In this document: one piece after another, positions 6,372-13,898 of the stretch
Numbering within the stretch: position 1 is the stretch's first letter
How the letters are laid out: each line of letters opens with the position of its first letter
Assembly: GCA_938003515.1 (NCBI GenBank)
Contig: CALKYL010000279.1
Span: 1-13,898, forward strand
Direction of reading: 5' to 3'
DNA: 13,898 bases
Origin: an uncultured bacterium
Lineage (GTDB): Bacteria; Planctomycetota; UBA1135; UBA2386
Notes under the pieces: model-generated
Told to the model about the DNA's origin: nothing
The model's database searches: none
The model's input: the letters and a program-made list of their open reading frames with translations, nothing else
Made by a program: the position numbers and the translations under genes

Positions 6372-9300
6372 ATGCCCCGCTCGCCCCGCGCCCTCCATCG
6401 GCTCCTGCTCGTCTTCGCCGCGGCTCCGCTGGCCGCCCAGCACGACGGGGTGGTCACCGAGACGGCCCGCTCCGCCGTCGACTACCTCCGCGACGTGCGC
6501 CCGATCCTCGCGCAGCACTGCTACGGGTGCCACGGTCCCGACGCAAACGAGCGCAAGGCCGAGCTGCGCCTCGACCGACGCGGCGATGCGTTCGCCGACC
6601 GCGACGGCGTCCCGGCCTTCGTCGCCGGCGATCCCGCGGCGTCGGAGGCGATGCTGCGCGTCACCAGCGACGACCCCGACGAGGTCATGCCGCCGCCCGA
6701 CGCCGGCGAACGGCTCACGCCCGCCGAAATCGACGTGCTTCGGCGCTGGCTCGCGGCCGGCGGCGAATGGCAGGAGCACTGGGCGTTCGTGCCGCCGCGC
6801 CGCCCCGAACCGCCCGCCGTCCAGGACGCCGCGTGGCCGAAGAACGACGTCGACCGCTTCGTGCTGGCGCGGCTCGAGCGCGAAGGGCTGCGCCCGAGCG
6901 CCGAGGCGCCGCGCGAGGCATGGCTGCGCCGCGTGACGTTCGACCTGATCGGCCTGCCGCCGACGCCCGACGAGCTCGACGCGTTCGCGCGCGACACGTC
7001 GGCCGACGCGTTCGAGAAGGTCGTCGACCGCCTGCTCGCCGACGAGCGCTACGGCGAGCGCCAGGCGACCGAATGGCTCGACGTCGCGCGCTATGCCGAT
7101 TCGAGCGGCTACCAGCGCGACGCGCCGCGTCAGGCGTGGAAGTGGCGCGACTGGGTCATCGCCGCGTGCAACGACAACATGCCGTTCGACCGCTTCACGA
7201 TCGAGCAGCTCGCCGGCGACCTCTTGCCAGAGCCGACGCTCGCGCAGCGGATCGCGACCGGCTTCAACCGCAACCACCCCGTCAACACCGAAGCCGGCGA
7301 GGAGCTCGACGAGTACCGCTCGGCCTACGTGATCGACCGCGTGCACACGACGGCGACGACGTGGCTCGGCCTGACGGTCGCGTGCGCGCAGTGCCACGAC
7401 CACAAGTACGACCCGATCTCGCAGAAGGAGTTCTACTCGTTCTACGGGTTCTTCAACTCGATCAAGGAGAAGGACAACGGCTTCGGCCGCAACCCGAAGC
7501 CGGCGATCGCCGCACCCGGGCCCGACGACGCGCCGAAGCTCGCCGACCTCGAGCGCCGCATCGAGACGCTCGAGAAGCGGCTCGAGCAGGACGACCCGAT
7601 CGCCGACGAGGGCCAGCGCGCGTGGGAGCGGGCGACGCGCGAGCGGCTCGGCGCGGAGATCGCGTGGACGACGCTGACGCCGACCGAGTTCATGGCGCAG
7701 TACGGTTCGCGCCTGTCGCTCCAGGAAGACGGCTCGATCCTCGCGTCGGGGCCGACCCCGGCCCGCGACACGTACGATCTGGTCTTCCGGCCGGGCAAGC
7801 GGCGCATCGAGGCGCTGCGCCTCGAGGTGCTGCCCGATCCGTCGCTGCCGCACGGCGCGTCGGGACGCGCGGACGACGGCCGCTTCGTGCTGCCCCGCCG
7901 CGCCTCGCGGCTCCGCAGCAGCGCGGCCCGCGGGGCCCCGCCGCTGATCTCGTACGCCGTCGCCGCGGCCGACGTCAACCAGGAGCGCGACGAGGACGCG
8001 CACTACCTGACGGCGATCGAACCAGGCGCGATCGCTGGCGCGATCGCGGTCGGCGACGCCAAGAGCGGCGGCTTCCAGGAGTTCGACTTCGGCGGCCGCG
8101 GCTGGACGATCGCCGGCGAGGCGCGCAAGGAGCGGCACGAGGCGGTGCTGGTGCCGATCGAGCCGCTCGACGCCAACGACACGTCGATCCTGCGCATCCG
8201 CCTCGAGCAGGACGGCTCCGGCAAGTTCCGCAGCACGATCGGCCGCTTCCGGATCTCGTACACCGACGACCCGCGCGTGCGCGCGCAGCTCGTGCCGCTG
8301 GCGAAGTCGCACTGGCGCAGCATCGGTCCGTTCCCCGCCGCGAGCGTCGGCGACGCGTTCGCGCAGCCGTTCGGCCCGGAGTCGGACCTCGAGACCCCGT
8401 CGTGGAAGAAGAAGCACGAGCAGCCGGTCCTGCCGGAGCCTCGGGCGAAGCCCCGGCCGAGCGAAGGCGACGGCGAGCAGCCCGACGCCGGGCGCCCGGC
8501 AGCCGGGAAGCCGGATGGCGCGAAGCCGCAGGCCGACGCGAAGCCGGACGGAGCGAAGCCGGCGCGTGCCCGCACGAGCGAAGCGACGCCGCGAGCCGGG
8601 GCGGAGACCGCCGCTCCGGAGCGGGAGGGTCCGGCGCCGCGAGCCGACGCGCCGGAGGCGCGCGACGAAGCCGCCGACGACGAGGCCGACGACGACGACG
8701 AAGACGGCGCGAGCGAGAAGAAGAAGAAGAAGCCCAAGCGCCTGTCGTGGGAGGAGCAGCGCACCTGGCGCGACGGCCGGCGCGTGACGATCGCGGCCGA
8801 AGGCCCGGCTTCGGCCCACTACCTGTCGCGCAAGCTGCACACGGCCCGCGCGCGCACCGCGGTGTTCGAGTTCACCGGCGGCGAAGCGGCCAAGGTCTGG
8901 CTCAACGGCAAGCTGGTCGGCGACTTCGCGCCGAAGGCCGAGGCGCCGAAGGCGGACGCGAAGAAGGAGAAGGTCGACGACGCCGAGGACGGGCTGCCGC
9001 CGTTCCTGCGCAAGGACCGGCAGCGCGAGACGTCGCGCGAGCTGCGCGTCGGGCTGCGCGCCGGCGACAACCACCTCGTCGTCAAGGTGGTCGGCAAGGG
9101 CGCCGCGCCGCGCGGCAAGGAGCGCACGCCGTCGAAGGCCGACGCGATGGGACCGCCGCCCGGAGCCCGACGCGGGGCCGCCGGCACGCCCTTCACGTTC
9201 GCGCTCGAACCCGAGGGCGACGACGTGCTCGACTACGAGACGCTGCTCGCGGTGCGCGCGCGCGCCGCCGAGCCGTCGGCGGGCGCTCCGATCGCGACCT

Positions 9301-10655
9301 CGCCGGCCGAGGCGTCGGCGACGGAGGCCGCCGGCCCGAGCGCGTCCGACGCGCGCACGCGCGACGAGAAGAAGCCGAAGCAGCTCTCGCCGGCCGAGCG
9401 CCGCGCGAAGGTCGTGCGCGCGTGGTATCGCGAGCACATCGACGTCGCGGGCCGGGTGCTCGCGCGCGAGCTGGCGAAGCTCGAGCGCGAGAAGGACGCG
9501 CTCGAAGCCGAGCTGCCCTCGGCGCTGGTCATGGAGGAGCTCGACGAGCCGCGGCCGACGCACGTGTTCGTGCGCGGCGACTACCGGCAGAAGGGGGAAC
9601 GTGTCGACGTCGACACGCCCTCGGTGCTGCCGCCGATGCCCGCCGATCTGCCCAGGAACCGGCTCGGGCTCGCGAAGTGGCTCGTGTCCGGCGAGCACCC
9701 GCTGACGGCGCGCGTGACCGTCAATCGGGCGTGGCAGCAGTTCTTCGGCCACGGGCTCGTGCGCACGCCCGACGACTTCGGGATCCGCGGCGCGCCCCCG
9801 ACCCATCCGGCGCTGCTCGACTGGCTCGCGACCGGGTTCGTCGCGAGCGGCTGGGACGTCAAGAAGCTGCACCGCACGATCGTCCTGTCGGCGACCTACC
9901 GGCAGACCGGGCGTGCCGACGCGGCGACGCTGGCGCGCGACCCCGACAACGAACTGCTCGCGCGCGGCCCCCACCAGCGGCTGTCCGCCGAAATGATCCG
10001 CGACCAGGCGCTCGCCGTCGCCGGCCTGCTGAAGCAGGAGGTCGGCGGCGAGAGCGTCAGGCCCTACCAGCCGCCGGGGCTCTGGAAGGCGACGCTCGGC
10101 GGGCGCGACTGGCGCATGGACGACGGCGACGACATCTATCGCCGCGGCCTCTACGTCTACTGGAAGCGCGGCGTGCCCTATCCGTCGTTCGTCGCGTTCG
10201 ACGCGGCCAAGCGCGAGACGTGCTCGGTGCGGCGCACGCAGACGACGACGCCGCTGCAGGCGCTGGTCACGCTCAACGACCCGGTCTACGTCGAAGCCGG
10301 CCGCCACCTCGGCCTGCGCGTGCTCGAGAAGGGCGGCGACGACGACGCTGCACGCCTCGCGCTCGGCTTCCGACTGGTCGCGACGCGCGCACCGGAGCCG
10401 CAGGAGCTCGAGGTGCTGACCGCGTTGCTCGCCGACCTGCGCACGCACTACGCCGCCGACGAGAAGGCCGCGAAGCTGGCGCTCGCGATCGACGACGAAG
10501 ACAAGGACGAGAAGCGCGAGAAGGACCCCGGCGACCGGAAGGCCGCCGCCGGGCGCACGAAGCCCGAAGCCGGCCCGAGCGTCGCCGAGCGCGCCGCCTG
10601 GGCGCAGCTCGGGGCGACCCTGTTGAACCTCGAGGCCGCGATCCGGCGAGGCTGA
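6372..10655 (+). CDS. PSCyt1-DUF1549-PSD1 (DUF1553) secreted cytochrome-domain protein, unusually long
   Basis: The 1427-residue product starts with a signal peptide (about 1-22, ends APLAA). Domains in order: PSCyt1 with CYGCHG (C50, C53, H54) and the probable axial Met in VMPPPD (M106); DUF1549 (about 155-365) with DLIGLPPTPDEL, EWLDVARYADSSGY and a second CAQCH (C338, C341, H342) before DHKYDP; a coiled-coil-like stretch 387-408; a beta-rich middle with VWLNGKLVGDF (near 843-853) and DNHLVVKVVG; PSD1/DUF1553 (about 1093-1427) with NRLGLAKWLVS, LTARVTVNRAWQQFFGHGLV, LHRTIVLSATYRQT, LSAEMIRDQALAV and TTTPLQALVTLND. Low-complexity charged insertions break the middle, chiefly 676-797, 853-875 and 1000-1015. 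The usual family length is roughly 700-1100 residues. Family proteins occur in planctomycetes next to DUF1501 genes, as here (next ATG 2 bases after the stop). Two heme c groups are likely but not shown; the enzymatic role is unknown. Confidence 0.92.
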   Translation: MPRSPRALHRLLLVFAAAPLAAQHDGVVTETARSAVDYLRDVRPILAQHCYGCHGPDANERKAELRLDRRGDAFADRDGVPAFVAGDPAASEAMLRVTSDDPDEVMPPPDAGERLTPAEIDVLRRWLAAGGEWQEHWAFVPPRRPEPPAVQDAAWPKNDVDRFVLARLEREGLRPSAEAPREAWLRRVTFDLIGLPPTPDELDAFARDTSADAFEKVVDRLLADERYGERQATEWLDVARYADSSGYQRDAPRQAWKWRDWVIAACNDNMPFDRFTIEQLAGDLLPEPTLAQRIATGFNRNHPVNTEAGEELDEYRSAYVIDRVHTTATTWLGLTVACAQCHDHKYDPISQKEFYSFYGFFNSIKEKDNGFGRNPKPAIAAPGPDDAPKLADLERRIETLEKRLEQDDPIADEGQRAWERATRERLGAEIAWTTLTPTEFMAQYGSRLSLQEDGSILASGPTPARDTYDLVFRPGKRRIEALRLEVLPDPSLPHGASGRADDGRFVLPRRASRLRSSAARGAPPLISYAVAAADVNQERDEDAHYLTAIEPGAIAGAIAVGDAKSGGFQEFDFGGRGWTIAGEARKERHEAVLVPIEPLDANDTSILRIRLEQDGSGKFRSTIGRFRISYTDDPRVRAQLVPLAKSHWRSIGPFPAASVGDAFAQPFGPESDLETPSWKKKHEQPVLPEPRAKPRPSEGDGEQPDAGRPAAGKPDGAKPQADAKPDGAKPARARTSEATPRAGAETAAPEREGPAPRADAPEARDEAADDEADDDDEDGASEKKKKKPKRLSWEEQRTWRDGRRVTIAAEGPASAHYLSRKLHTARARTAVFEFTGGEAAKVWLNGKLVGDFAPKAEAPKADAKKEKVDDAEDGLPPFLRKDRQRETSRELRVGLRAGDNHLVVKVVGKGAAPRGKERTPSKADAMGPPPGARRGAAGTPFTFALEPEGDDVLDYETLLAVRARAAEPSAGAPIATSPAEASATEAAGPSASDARTRDEKKPKQLSPAERRAKVVRAWYREHIDVAGRVLARELAKLEREKDALEAELPSALVMEELDEPRPTHVFVRGDYRQKGERVDVDTPSVLPPMPADLPRNRLGLAKWLVSGEHPLTARVTVNRAWQQFFGHGLVRTPDDFGIRGAPPTHPALLDWLATGFVASGWDVKKLHRTIVLSATYRQTGRADAATLARDPDNELLARGPHQRLSAEMIRDQALAVAGLLKQEVGGESVRPYQPPGLWKATLGGRDWRMDDGDDIYRRGLYVYWKRGVPYPSFVAFDAAKRETCSVRRTQTTTPLQALVTLNDPVYVEAGRHLGLRVLEKGGDDDAARLALGFRLVATRAPEPQELEVLTALLADLRTHYAADEKAAKLALAIDDEDKDEKREKDPGDRKAAAGRTKPEAGPSVAERAAWAQLGATLLNLEAAIRRG
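8400..8760 (+). repeat. Low-complexity, repeat-bearing segment inside the PSD1-type gene
   Basis: This part encodes a disordered, strongly charged linker (about residues 676-797). It holds three degenerate copies of a DGAKP-like unit (8511-8561: PDGAKP, QADAKP, DGAKP), an acidic run built on GAC codons (about 8673-8708), and a pure (AAG)5 tract at 8718-8732 coding five lysines. Acid and base blocks sit side by side. The reading frame and high third-position GC continue through it, so it is coding rather than a frameshift scar. Such tracts can vary in length by replication slippage. Confidence 0.75.
10646..10651 (+). promoter_or_regulatory. Ribosome binding site (GCGAGG) for the DUF1501 gene
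   Basis: GCGAGG lies 6 bases before the ATG at 10658, within the last codons of the upstream gene. It fixes the start used and supports translation from a polycistronic mRNA. Confidence 0.55.
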
Positions 10656-10657
10656 TC

Positions 10658-12088
10658 ATGAACGGCACCCCGTACGACCATCTCTGCCGCCGCGCGTTCC
10701 TGGGCCAGGGCGCGTTCGGTCTCGGCTCGCTCGCGTTCTCGCTGCTGTCGCAGCGCGCGCTCGCCGCCGGACCGGGCCAGGACCCCAAGCCCGCGTGGCA
10801 GCTCCCGACGGCCAGGGCCAAGCGCGTCGTCGTGGTCTTCCTGTCGGGCGGCCTCGCCCAGCACGACCTGTTCGACGACAAACCGCTCCTGCGCGAGCGC
10901 CGCGGCGAGCAGCTGCCGCCGTCGGTGCGCAAGGGCGAGCGCGTGACCGGCCTGACCGAGCGCCAGGGCGCTCTGCCCGTCGTCGGCTCGAAGTTCGAGT
11001 TCGAGGACCACGGCGAGTGCGGCATGCGCATGTCGGAGCTGGTGCCTCACCTCGGCGACGTCGCCGACGAGCTGACCCTGATCCGCTCGCTGCAGACCGA
11101 CCACGTGCTGCACGAAGCCGCGATGACGATCCTGTTCACCGGCACGCAGCTGCTCGGACGGCCGTCGTGGGGCGCCTGGACGTCCTACGCGCTCGGCGAC
11201 GGCAAGGGCAACCTGCCTGAGTTCGTCGTGCTGCTGTCGAACCCGAACCCGTCGACGCCGCTGCACCCGCGGCTGTGGCACAACGGCTTCCTCGAGGGCC
11301 GGCACCAGGGCGTGCCGTTCCGCTCCGGCAAGGAGCCGGTGCTGTTCGTGAAGAACCCGCCCGGCGTCGACGAGAAGGTGCGCGCGCGCCAGCTCGAAGC
11401 GCTCGGCGCGCTGAACCGCCTCGAGGCCGCGCGCAGCGGCGACCCGGACGCCGCTGCCCGGCTCGCGTCGTTCGAGACGGCGGCGCGCATGCAGACGAGC
11501 GTGCCCGAGCTCGCCGACCTCTCGGACGAGCCCGCCGAACTGCTCGAGGAGTACGGCGCCGAACCCGGCGAAGAGAGCTTCGCCAACAACTGCCTGCTCG
11601 CGCGCCGGCTGCTCGAGCGCGGCGTGCGCTTCGTGCAGCTGTGCGACGCCGGCTGGGACCACCACTTCAACATCCCGAAGGTGCTGCCGAGGAAGTGCGA
11701 GCAGGTCGACAAGCCGACCGCGGCGCTGATCCGAGACCTGAAGCGGCGGGGCATGCTCGACGACACGATCGTCGTGTTCGCGGGGGAGTTCGGCCGCACG
11801 CCGTACTGCGAAGGGCCCCTGTCGTTCGCGAGCTACGGCCGCGACCACAACGCGCTCGCGTGCTCGCTGCTGGTCGCCGGCGGTGGGTTCCGCCGCGGCT
11901 ACACGCACGGCGCGACGGACGAGTGGGGCTGGTCCGCGCAGGAGGACGTCGTGCACGTGCACGACCTGCACGCGACGATCCTGCACCAGCTCGGCATCGA
12001 CCACGAGAAGCTGACGGTGCGCGCGCAGGGCCGCGACTTCCGGCTGACGGACGTCGCCGGCAAGGTCGTGCCGGCGCTGCTCGGCTGA
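10658..12088 (+). CDS. DUF1501 protein (alkaline phosphatase/sulfatase-fold), Tat-exported
   Basis: The 476-residue product opens with CRRAFLGQGAFGLGSLAFSL (10-29), a twin-arginine (Tat) type signal, cleaved near ALAAG. Family motifs: VVVVFLSGGLAQHDLFDDKP (57-76), the first metal/active-site strand; GWDHH (332-336); VVFAGEFGRTP (372-382); YGRDHN (393-398); and a closing HDLHATILHQLGID. DUF1501 proteins share the alkaline phosphatase/sulfatase fold and keep its Asp/His metal ligands, but no substrate is established. The first motif reads GGLAQHD where most members I recall have GG-P/M/L-S-H/Q-x-D, so a usually conserved Ser is Ala at 67. ATG 10658 follows the upstream stop by 2 bases with a ribosome binding site, so the two genes form one operon and probably one functional unit outside the cytoplasm. 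The same frame is open for kilobases upstream only because of GC bias. Confidence 0.92.
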   Translation: MNGTPYDHLCRRAFLGQGAFGLGSLAFSLLSQRALAAGPGQDPKPAWQLPTARAKRVVVVFLSGGLAQHDLFDDKPLLRERRGEQLPPSVRKGERVTGLTERQGALPVVGSKFEFEDHGECGMRMSELVPHLGDVADELTLIRSLQTDHVLHEAAMTILFTGTQLLGRPSWGAWTSYALGDGKGNLPEFVVLLSNPNPSTPLHPRLWHNGFLEGRHQGVPFRSGKEPVLFVKNPPGVDEKVRARQLEALGALNRLEAARSGDPDAAARLASFETAARMQTSVPELADLSDEPAELLEEYGAEPGEESFANNCLLARRLLERGVRFVQLCDAGWDHHFNIPKVLPRKCEQVDKPTAALIRDLKRRGMLDDTIVVFAGEFGRTPYCEGPLSFASYGRDHNALACSLLVAGGGFRRGYTHGATDEWGWSAQEDVVHVHDLHATILHQLGIDHEKLTVRAQGRDFRLTDVAGKVVPALLG

Positions 12089-12125
12089 CCCGGACCCTCG
12101 CGACCCAGCCCGCCGCGCCCGCGCC

Positions 12126-13869
12126 CTACGGGCCGAGCGTCATGCGCATCCGGTCGGACAGCACGAGCCCGGGGAACGTCGGGCACGGCGCCTGCGGGAA
12201 GTCGATCGTCGTCCACTGCACGTCGAACTGCGCGCCGACGAGGCTCGACATGCACGGGATCGGGAACTCGACCGACGCCGAGGACCCGGCGACCGGCACC
12301 GCCCTCGTCACCGAGAACGGCAGCCACGAGCACGGACCGCACGGCAGCGTCGACGCGCCTTCGTTGAGGTTGAAGATCGCGATCAGCGCCGTCGCGGACA
12401 GGCCCGACAGGCTGCAGACCAGCCCGCTGCTGCCGATCCCGGGCGGGTGCGAGAACGCCACCGCGCCGCCCTGGCCGCAGCCGCCGCCGAGGTTGGCGTA
12501 ACCGCCGCCCGCGCCGTGGTTGCGCAGCAGCTGGCCGTAGATCTTCCCGCCCTCGTCGAACACGCACAGCGCGTCCTCGCCGCTGGTCAAGCCACCGGAC
12601 GTCATCGTCGCGACGGTGACCCGCGCCTCGGGCGTGCCCGACACGGTCGTGCTGAACACGTCGTTGCACGGCTCGCCGCTCTGGCTGTCGACGCCGACCG
12701 CGCGCACCGTCGTCGCCGCGGGCAGGAAGCTCCGGAACCGGTAGGCGAGCCACGACCGACCGGGGGTGTAGGCGAGCGTCGGCGCCGACGCGGGCGTCAG
12801 CTGCGAGCCGGCGGTGCGCGTCGTGCCGAGCGTCAGGCCGGTGCCGGCCGAATCGAGCTGCACCGGCCGCCACGCGATCGAAGACGCCGACGTTCCCTGA
12901 TCCTCCTCCTCCCACGCGACCAGCCACTTGCCGTCGCGACCGGACACCGCGGGCCGGGACAGCGCCGCCGTGCCCGAGCTCGCGACCGTCACGGTCGGCG
13001 AGAACGCGAAGCTGTTGCTGCGCACGACACCGGCGACGATCGTCGACGTCGTGAGGATGTTCGAACGGCGCGCGACGATCAGCAGCCGGGTGTCGTCGCC
13101 GCACACGCGCGCGATCGCCGGCTGGCCGTAGCTCGTGAACAGCGGCGCCCCGGCGTTGCTCCACGCGGTCGACGGCCCCGACACGATCTGATCGAGCGCG
13201 TCGAAGGTGATGCGCTCGACCTCGATCGCGTCCGTGACCTCGTCTTCCCAGACGATCACGAAGCCGCGGAACGCCCCCGCCGGCGCCGTGGAGTCGGCCC
13301 CGATGTCCACGTCGCGGAACAGGCTCGCGCCGAGCGCGCTCTTGATCGTGCGCGTGTGCGTGACCGAGCCGTTGCCGGCGTTCAACGCGACGAACTCGAC
13401 CGAGTGGACGAAGCCGTTCTGCTGCGTCCAGACCACCCCGAAGCGGTCGCGCGACGGCAGGTTCGCGATGCGCGCCGGGGACGCGATCCCGGTCGCGGGC
13501 AGCAGGATCGACGGGCCGACCGGCTGGCCCGACGCGTTGCAGCGCTGCGCGCGCACGTCGGCGTCGGATCCGGAGATCGGCAGGTGGTACACGACGAGGA
13601 AGAGCCCCGACGTCGCGTCGAAGGCGACGTCCGCGTCGCGGGCGATGTTCGCGGTCGGGGTGACCGTCACGATCGGGCCGATGACGGGATCGAGCACCAG
13701 CGGGTAGCGGGCGCGTTCGACGAACGCCGCCGGCAGCGACAGTTCGACGAAGCCGCCGTCGCAGCGGATCTCGCCGGCCGCTTCGGCGCCGTCCGCGTCG
13801 ATCCCCGTCACGCCGCCGATCGAGACGCCGCCGACGCCCGGCAGCGCGAACGACAGCCCCCCGTCGGCC
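12126..13869 (-). CDS. Secreted repeat protein with Cys-rich C-terminal domain (5' truncated by contig end)
   Basis: The frame runs from the contig end to TAG at 12126-12128, about 580 genomic residues. A GTG at 13811 is in frame but sequence upstream (FALPGVGGVSIGGV) continues the same domain, so the true start is missing. Numbering from that GTG: residues 1-45 end in ARYPLVLDPVIG, a segment I associate with planctomycete secreted proteins. About 55-430 contains beta-propeller-like units of the pattern hydrophobic-strand then G-x-W/F-L-V-x-W (FLVVYH 71-76, GFVIVWEDE 183-191, KWLVAWEEE 295-303, SWLAYRF 353-359). About 436-561 is a compact domain with six Cys (445, 466, 491, 494, 520, 543), beginning ANLGGGCGQGG. 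It looks like a conserved C-terminal module, possibly for surface retention or sorting. It is convergent with the DUF1501 gene across 37 bases, in which no clear terminator is seen. No enzyme motif is recognised; function is unknown. Confidence 0.75.
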
Positions 13870-13898
13870 AGATCGGAAGAGCGGCGTGTAGGGAAAGA
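13870..13898. other. Illumina TruSeq adapter remnant at contig end
   Basis: The last 29 bases begin AGATCGGAAGAGC, the common Illumina adapter core, and continue as the TruSeq universal (read 2 side) adapter through GTGTAGGGAAAGA. The only mismatch is G for T at 13884. The first A (13870) may be genomic. A match this long does not arise by chance, so this is library sequence left untrimmed, and the genomic part of the contig ends at about 13869. Confidence 0.96.

Noticed and set aside
8715..8735. (AAG)5 run as a possible frameshift site
   Set aside because: The PSD1 frame is continuous on both sides, with correct domains before and after, so there is no sign of a shift.
6237..10448. 1403-codon open frame on the minus strand opposite the PSD1-type gene
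   Set aside because: Its product is an Arg/Ala/Val-rich low-complexity string without domains. Long antisense frames arise in DNA with near-total G/C third positions, and the opposite strand carries recognised domains throughout.
6527..10657. Open frame in +2 continuing upstream of the DUF1501 gene for about 4 kb
   Set aside because: The translation before 10658 is Arg/Ala/Pro-rich noise overlapping the PSD1 gene. A ribosome binding site and Tat signal fix the DUF1501 start at 10658.
1..13898. CRISPR arrays, tRNA/rRNA genes, insertion sequences or phage genes
   Set aside because: No regularly spaced repeats, cloverleaf-like segments, transposase motifs or terminal inverted repeats were found by eye on either strand.

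Overview
The window looks like a contig from a high-GC planctomycete, probably an environmental or metagenome-derived genome. The main evidence is the adjacent pair PSCyt1/DUF1549/PSD1 cytochrome-domain protein and DUF1501 protein (6372-12088), a signature of Planctomycetes and related bacteria. Codon third positions are almost all G or C. Several products are large secreted or periplasmic proteins typical of that phylum: an alpha-2-macroglobulin tail, an FG-GAP/VCBS repeat protein with a CxxCH motif, and a secreted protein with beta-propeller-like repeats and a Cys-rich C-terminal domain. No lineage below phylum is claimed.

Layout, left to right: (1) the 3' end of a bacterial alpha-2-macroglobulin-like gene, cut by the left edge (1-906, +). 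(2) A secreted endonuclease I fused to a lamin-tail-like domain (952-2337, +). (3) A 316-base interval holding a probable 52-residue two-helix membrane protein that starts at GTG behind a good ribosome binding site (2403-2561, +). (4) A 2-oxoglutarate/Fe(II) dioxygenase (2654-3472, +), convergent with (5) a SAM methyltransferase (3515-4513, -). (6) A 141-base divergent promoter region, then (7) a membrane-anchored CxxCH plus FG-GAP/VCBS protein (4655-6256, +). (8) The 1427-residue PSD1-type cytochrome-domain protein (6372-10655, +) and (9) the DUF1501 protein (10658-12088, +), two bases apart and clearly an operon. (10) On the minus strand, a long secreted repeat protein cut by the right edge (12126-13869). 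The last 29 bases (13870-13898) are not genomic: they match the Illumina TruSeq adapter at 28 of 29 positions.

The most coherent functional unit is 4655-12088. It has three consecutive same-strand genes: a membrane-anchored CxxCH/FG-GAP protein, a secreted protein with two CxxCH motifs, and a probable Tat-exported DUF1501 hydrolase-fold protein. In planctomycetes PSD1/DUF1501 pairs are numerous and have been linked to periplasmic or cell-surface processing of complex substrates, but their biochemistry is essentially unknown. No mobile element, CRISPR array, tRNA or rRNA is seen. The genes at 952 and 6372 have a -10-like hexamer exactly 9 bases before the ATG and no Shine-Dalgarno sequence, which suggests near-leaderless transcripts. 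The genes at 2403 and 10658 have a ribosome binding site instead.
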